From assembly GCA_041666525.1 (NCBI GenBank), contig JBAYGT010000011.1, positions 1 to 64,000 on the forward strand: a stretch of DNA of 64,000 bases, read 5' to 3'. This document shows positions 63,701 to 64,000 of the stretch, one piece after another (position 1 is the stretch's first letter; each line of letters opens with the position of its first letter). The position numbers and the translations under genes were made by a program. The notes beneath the pieces are model-generated. The model made no database searches. It saw nothing but the letters and a program-made list of their open reading frames with translations, and was not told the origin of the DNA. Origin of the DNA: JBAXTZ01 sp041666525 (GTDB lineage Bacteria > Bacillota > Negativicutes > JBAXTZ01).

Positions 63701-64000
63701 ATTGAAATAACGCGCTGTCACAGAATTTCAATGGCTGACACGCAATAATTCTAGCATCGGTTTGAAATTGAGTTTCGTCAATTACAGCAACGTCACAGGT
63801 GCCAGATTCGTCCAAATACTGCGAATATTCACCGTTATCCAGTTTAATCCGTAACCGCAAATTGTCGGACACCTTATACAAAACATTGAGCGCTTCACGC
63901 AGTGTTGCTTCGTCATAAGGTTTTTCGAACCAATACACCACTGCCAGATTATTTATCGGTGTTTTCGGATAACGCAGCTCGTTGTGCAGTATTCGTTGTT
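48333..64000 (-). CDS. Non-ribosomal peptide synthetase with terminal thioester reductase and cyclic-nucleotide-binding domain (N-terminus cut by window edge)
   Basis: The frame is open through the right edge (QRILHNELRYPKTPINN precedes the GTG at 63941 in frame), so more than 5,200 residues are seen. Domain order: C1-A1-T1, C2-A2-T2-E, C3-A3-T3, C4-A4-T4, TD, cNMP-binding. Each A domain has YTSGSTGKPKGV (GRPKGV in A4), NEYGPTE, YRTGD-type (YKTGD in A4) and NGKIDRRAL-like motifs; each T domain has the carrier Ser in GGNS/GGDS/GGHS. C active sites are HHIISDG, NHIIMDG, HHIIIDG and HHIVFDG. The E domain has HHLVIDS and RTVGWFTAAYP. Chain release is reductive, giving an aldehyde or alcohol; there is no thioesterase. 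The first visible residues match the usual start of a condensation domain, so the true N-terminus may be only a few residues beyond the window. Four modules predict a tetrapeptide with a D-residue at position 2. No PPTase, MbtH or dedicated transporter gene is next to it in the window. Confidence 0.96.
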   Translation of the reverse strand, partial: QRILHNELRYPKTPINNLAVVYWFEKPYDEATLREALNVLYKVSDNLRLRIKLDNGEYSQYLDESGTCDVAVIDETQFQTDARIIACQPLKFCDSALFQFILLQAEPGKITGIFMKMHHIISDGWTFQLLSERMLEIYNELVSGVAASVITAAFESVAGSYLETLAVEREYLQAAEYQNDKAWWLDKFSEMPEPTTLAMNPCKNDSIAIMRALFALDDDLFQQMRSFCREHKTTIFQLLLSTVAVYIARASNATRSIMTTVHHGRLSKTARNTAGMFVNTIGLNVDCAGQKSFADLLTLENHELHEIFKSRQRFPYNALINELENQHRLSGDISTINVVQIPPSRNAWRAEWVNIDCDSSPLTLYIDPNANERFGLLEIAIDYQTANFSKAEIESLFKRLMVVLKSAISRPESALNKIALMDEAEFELVRYKFNATATNYDSSLTLTDLWTAQVSDKPEKNAVVFKNRALTFAQTDRFAHTLGKLLRACGVKRDELVGILSERSLEMLPAALAVIVAGGAYLPVDPNYPDDRIQYMLADSQAKVLLCQKNLLGKVGDYSGVIIFLDDIEKLIVDAAAEDFTLVFNDEYCRNFSAASDWVVASVEPQSKPDDLIYMIYTSGSTGKPKGVMITHRNLVNICLWHHDFHSVTGNDNTAFYSSFGFDASVWEIFPFLSAGVTVHVIADDIRLSPLAVNEYFNDHDITIANLPTQFCEQFMELCENRSLRRMVTGGDKLNAFHKMPYSLVNEYGPTEYTISATAFEVEGNVTNIPIGKPLANTECYIVDKYNNLLPVGIPGELCISGRQLARGYWQRPELTAEKFVDNPFVDLQHAMQNVQSQKRIADFSKMYRTGDRVRWLPDGNIEFLGRIDFQVKIRGYRIELGEIEQALYKNVAVKTASVLDITDGSGEKTLCAFVVLESGDVSEQQLKNHLSELLPTYMVPEYFVFLPELPLTANGKIDRRALPQPQFTAKEKAVYTEPRTETERTLVQLWQLILNIERIGIDDNFFLLGGNSLRAGIMQARIQKALSVRVSLPDIFKYPTIRLLSENVSFAAGQAFVSIEPTAATDSCQLSEAQRGMFALAQLGDVGTAYNISIAYKITGEFSVERFESAVKTMIQRHEILRTIFVADDDMAVQKILPAAQVSFQLQILPAVELISLLPELAERFVRPFDLSVAPLFRMGLAEVADGSKILLVDFNHIIMDGSSLAVFWDELDELYRGNSLVAPYLQYRDYTVWSATQAAALARQEQYWLEQFSGELTSLNLPYDFPRPDTQRFEGAREFFELPAELLTDLKRVAADNGVSLFMLILAAYKTLLFRYSGQADITVGSVVSGRTHIDTQSMLGIFVNTLALRSFPDSNISFRDYMHAIAGLVMAANDNQDYPFSELAQKTAAQRDTSRNPLFDVMLVLQNTDSVDPVIDGAQVEMLNLNSAYSQVDMTLEMEEQKNGCLSGLIEYSTWLFKPATIRRMINHLENILKDIVTCPDKKLTDIVMLSPDERDLLLNTYNATDMEVFPEITVPQRFVAIAEKFSDKTALVYADKRWSYSALNEATDWLAVELSATVAVEDIVAVMLERSDNIVVAELAVLKAGAAFLPVDPQYPVDRIEYMLEDSAAKLLLTERACAGKIAGYEGAIVYIDDIDWSSNAKASSATVRNLSGKLTGDSLAYIIYTSGSTGKPKGVMLEHRNLLNLCAWVKQYHSVSENDCSATFSGFGFDASLWEMYPYLLAGAELHVVPETMKLSLTELDDYFTENSISIVNLPTQICEQYVEQFPESSLRTLVTGGDKLRTYFDRPYRLVNEYGPTEFTVSATAFTVDYYYDNIPIGTPLGNCKAYVLDKNNQLTPPGVPGELCLAGAQLARGYLNRPDLTAEKFVDNPFGNVQNVTHNMYYSDFTKMYRTGDLVRWNDAGQLEYLGRVDMQVKIRGYRIELGEIEQQILKHPAIKDVAVFAVDGSGGSKYLCAWYVTTQTVTTEQIVEALTVDLPEYMIPSAWVELAGIPLNANGKVDRRALPLPEIRVEEVEYREPQSEQEQIVAEIWQDVLSCTAVGRFANFLQMGGDSIKAIQVVSRLKRKGYVAEVKWLLKKPVLCDFAATIASSNVVEQHHPVSGEVALSPIQKWFFEQNIPNRNHWNQSALYKAWENLDSVLVAQTLKHITDQHDILRAVYEFEGQNVQQRNRSIGEGSQYVLQQFTCSSGDSETLRLEIIRYANVLQSSIDIETGPLLHCALFNTFEGDYLALIIHHLVIDSVSWSIINDDFIDIYKLLKTGQKLPTLRSCSFQKWSKAMNGYAQSAKLLAEKSYWKTIDAVKLTKLPVLTDTPVSNYVADLVESELVVEKDITAALLKDCHGAYRTETEELLLSGFARALTGWSTGTITTTALTLETHGRQDIGLELDINRTVGWFTAAYPLVLQTHSDVGEHIKRVKDTIRAVPNHGIGYDVLHELTDPEFASDLSPRLPVEIEFNYFGEESIDQPDNNAVLTLADTTVGEDISLSVPNDYRWYVSLSLQNGEFRVKISYNKQLFAQTEINRFLDEYRRALAEIVQHCVNREPEFTTSDFGSTKITIADLAVVTTKYGSNIADIFDLSPMQQGMLFVASQDSRAYFEQSVFEVQGEINIEEYHKHYATIINNYDALRTAFVSDGVSRTWQVVLKALDCSNTLTWHDWRQISPDEVAVATEQLCIREQNRGFDLTRPPLLRLSFARTADKCWRVILSTHHIIIDGWSHGILTQELFDNYFKPDIERSDIQPVSYRIFIDWLGQQNAVAAKKYWREYLSGCDELTLIPAQNDARNASAEFSERLFCFGHERTAMLAQIASDHQVTLGTVLQAMWALLLMRYNNRPDVVFGYVDSGRRPEIDGIERMVGLTINTIPVRVQATEKQTFSELMANIQYSMLVSNSYSWLSLADIQAQSYLKNALISHLVAFQNMPEEDENPQADYRVEEIDGYDRTNFDFGVIISPGREINIGINFNQLLYSEEFIEKLGGHWLNLADAVCANPGCCIGELNILAPNEADVIINNSFGDKLAYEGQLTVVDLLDDCRDRYSDRSAVYAEDGCLNYREFVARTDKLAALLLDCGLRTEQPVGVMVGRNSNIIVAAFAAMRAQGAYLPIDPNYPQNRIDYILEDSSAQVLLTERALLEKAGGFAGQIIILDDVDWNAELTPANPLLARRPLPQNLAYIIYTSGSTGKPKGVMIEHRSLMNIVNWVWNYYALADNDKIAAYSGFSFDASIWELFPFILRGTTLHIIPSAIRLSVEQVNAYFEQHQITITDLPTQFCEHFMENVSNKSLRSVTTGGDKLRTWRSHEYQLVNEYGPTEFTISATAFKVDGLYQNIPIGKPLANSACYIVDRWGNLQPDGVPGELCLAGVQIARGYLNQPELTAEKFIANPFVTAAFNPSFSAFAKMYRTGDLVRRLPNNNIEFLGRVDQQVKIRGYRIELGEIEQQLLKCSGVKDAVVIAAEDSRSDKYLAAYFVSDRVLSADGLRDELAHELSDYMIPAVFMQVEVIPLTANGKIDKQALPKPVQVSTDAFVAPETDMENTLVKIWQDLLDLETISVTDNFLKLGGHSLKLVTLAGRIHQEFAVEIPFADIYAHPTVRQLAGLIVEKLIDTTPELPIVMVEDREYYPLSPAQNRMFVLNNMDGIGSAYHVPLVFIIEGELNRDRFGKAIETMINRHESLRTTFELRSGVPVQLIHEKIKFKRTLREQTDDSAASIQRIIDEFDEEIKLSEAPLFKVELVRFSREKHLFLFTVHHIVFDGISAEVFMRELIQLYNGEKLEQPTVRYRDYVLWQQNSLSSLRYEKMKQYWLKMFANDLPVLNLPTDYARPPLRSYEGATYEFELPRALCEKIKALGLRTNTTMFMVFLSVYYILLSKYSGQEDIIIGTPSSGRARYELEAVIGMFVSTLPLRAQPFGEKTWLQFIDEIAALSMSAVDNQDYPLEEIISHLGLKRDSSRNPLFDVMFSFGQWDSADELGGLKITPWEGESASTQFDLTLEVGVDADAMFLAIEYCSKLFSSATIERMAGHITQILKAITAAPDIKIGDIDILTNDEREILVNSFNASKLSYPRNKTIVQMFAEQVRKNPDKPALVYNDKVYSYLRLDETANRLAALLIDKSVAVEEVVAIMVNRSEDIIICGLAALKAGAAFLPIDANYPEDRVRYLLEDSHAKVLLTHSDLLIKSEGFSGEIIAVDNPEINIQLALFPASAPSVEIKPDNLAYIIYTSGSTGRPKGVLLEHRNLINLCAWVQHYHHIDAEDRSATYSGFGFDASIWEMYPFLLYGNTVYIVPDELRLLPVELGNYLDANKITIINLPTQFCEQFMALSDNKSLKTLVTGGDKLRQYIRKDYRLVNEYGPTEYTVSATAFPVDQYYDNIPIGKPLANTALYVIDRYGKLVPVGVPGELCISGAQLARGYLNRPELTAEKFVLNPFTSGDTLSNVQRADLAVEHSQFAIQNSDYKKMYKTGDLVRWLPSGDIEFLGRIDSQVKIRGYRIELGEIEQQLLKINSIKDAFVIDMERSGSERFLVAYVVMQPGSGYEEADIKKQLAAELPDYMVPAYFVVMDSIPLTANGKIDKRALPQPELGERNEYVAPSTDAELDIAKVWKDVLGIEEVGINDNFFNLGGNSIKAISVMAKLNTRFIVTINDIFLHQTLGELAKAVKPAANNLVVALLKLKEQLVSSDKTEEKAQSKAFVAKQQLYETQIEALETLDLSEKFTWRSVLLTGATGFLGAHLLKNIVDNSNADIVVIVRGESVAVATARVKNKLSWYFGADSADEIMKRVSVLCGNLEQPEFGLSKSNYLALRKSTDCIFHTAANVRHFGMYEEFYNSNVQAVLELIKFAGTEIALQHISTVSVAEGTVSGLDNMLFTEFDLDIGQKHDNVYLETKMLAEKEIQLARGNGLRANIFRVGNIVVDSHTGIGQENIDENAFFSKLRAYANIGAAPREMAMEEFSYVDCLANAIRLIAETTVLANANYHLSNPNWVDMAELLSDEQLDLNVKALSGSDFIDHLMKHFDKPGFRVHIENILTHMDLLASGENATVEVAGDWSVAVLARLGFSWPQPDANDMRLMVAAALRERAQFLLGITLLNGSTEAAAELARISEMRLYANKRDVVWEGEANDYFYLVMDGFASLSRRSAGGWSGTVGMLRRQDFFGLESVLESAKAGYTIEAELGELLTLAIPAKRMRMLVESNPRIALALLKSLQQRNEQYMRLLVNLS
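48880..49899 (-). other. NRPS thioester reductase (TD/R) release domain
   Basis: The Rossmann motif TGATGFLGAH (near 49820), FHTAANVRHFG, and the active-site pair Tyr-x3-Lys in YLETK (49335-49349) of extended short-chain dehydrogenases are all present. It should release the chain from T4 with NAD(P)H as an aldehyde, possibly reduced further to the alcohol. Confidence 0.9.
49900..53179 (-). other. NRPS module 4: C4-A4-T4
   Basis: C4 has HHIVFDGIS near 52735. A4 reads the code DAWNVGEVS, identical to A2. T4 carries LGGNSIKA near 50128. The linker from T4 to the reductase is charged (KTEEKAQSKAFVAKQQ). Confidence 0.75.
53180..56299 (-). other. NRPS module 3: C3-A3-T3
   Basis: C3 (HHIIIDGWS near 55845) follows the E domain, so it should be of the D-donor/L-acceptor type. 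A3 reads the code DAWDTGEIS, the only one that clearly differs from the others (TDLPTQF and VTTGG instead of NLPTQF and VTGG). T3 has LGGHSLK near 53308. Confidence 0.75.
56300..60849 (-). other. NRPS module 2: C2-A2-T2-E (epimerising)
   Basis: C2 has NHIIMDG near 60400, where the first His of HHxxxDG is Asn but the catalytic second His is kept. A2 reads the code DAWNVGEVS (ATP loop near 58980). T2 has MGGDSIKA near 57830, the GGDS form typical before epimerases. The E domain (about 57700-56300) has HHLVIDSVSW, RTVGWFTAAYP and PNHGIGYDVL. It should convert the bound residue 2 to the D form. Confidence 0.78.
60850..64000 (-). other. NRPS module 1: C1-A1-T1
   Basis: C1 covers about 64000-62710, with MHHIISDGW near 63635. 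A1 is about 62700-61080 with its ATP-binding loop near 62135. T1 carries LGGNSLRAG near 60965. By alignment to the PheA (GrsA) pocket positions I read the specificity code DAWNVGEIS from FDASVWE, ANLPTQF, MVTGG and NEYGPTEYTIS. I know no confident substrate for this code. Confidence 0.75.

Overview
The window most likely comes from an anaerobic diderm Firmicute of the Negativicutes type. This is an inference from gene content. Gram-positive-style genes (divIVA, sepF, ylmH, a SpoVB-like flippase, a GerM-domain lipoprotein, a CIRCE-controlled groESL) sit beside a HlyB/HlyD-type type I secretion system, which normally spans an outer membrane. There is also a eukaryote-like ornithine/lysine decarboxylase of the kind Selenomonas uses to decorate peptidoglycan with cadaverine. 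Anaerobic life is supported by a class III ribonucleotide reductase locus (nrdD, nrdG). Most genes lie on the minus strand.

Layout. (1) 1-8.9 kb, minus strand: a type I secretion locus with the ABC exporter, its membrane-fusion protein and two tandem units, each a small membrane protein followed by an RTX/EF-hand-like secreted protein. One RTX copy is a decaying pseudogene. Two copies of a structured intergenic repeat lie here. (2) 9.2-13.9 kb, plus strand: a compact, translationally coupled accessory cassette encoding three micropeptides, an unknown protein, a DUF932 protein, a Sak4/RecA-like ATPase, a Cas4/RecB-like nuclease and a RadC/JAB protein, preceded by a promoter-proximal terminator. 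About 0.5 kb of AT-rich non-coding DNA follows. (3) 14.4-27.6 kb: housekeeping genes groEL-groES, cell-wall amidase, nnrD, proBA (plus strand), flippase plus decarboxylase, clpX-clpP and tig. (4) 27.7-36.1 kb: one long minus-strand gene run, nrdR-nrdD-nrdG-radical SAM-pgeF-yggS-sepF-ylmH-divIVA-yggU, with tandem NrdR boxes at its head. It joins dNTP supply and cell division genes. (5) 36.1-47.5 kb: tRNA-Met/Asn, rpoD-dnaG, dgt-glyS-glyQ, yraN, rnhB, tRNA-Pro, an EmrAB-type efflux pair and tRNA-Ser. (6) 47.5-64 kb: tadA, a STAS-domain protein and a giant non-ribosomal peptide synthetase (NRPS) that runs off the right edge.

The most unusual element is the NRPS. Four complete modules are visible (C-A-T, C-A-T-E, C-A-T, C-A-T). 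They are followed by a thioester-reductase release domain and then, in the same polypeptide, a C-terminal cyclic-nucleotide-binding (CRP effector-like) domain. A STAS anti-sigma-factor-antagonist-like gene lies 34 bp downstream. The assembly line should release a tetrapeptide aldehyde or alcohol with a D-residue at position 2. Three of its four adenylation domains have almost the same specificity code.

A second anomaly is NrdD. It ends shortly after its zinc-binding cysteines and lacks the C-terminal glycyl-radical motif expected of an active class III ribonucleotide reductase.
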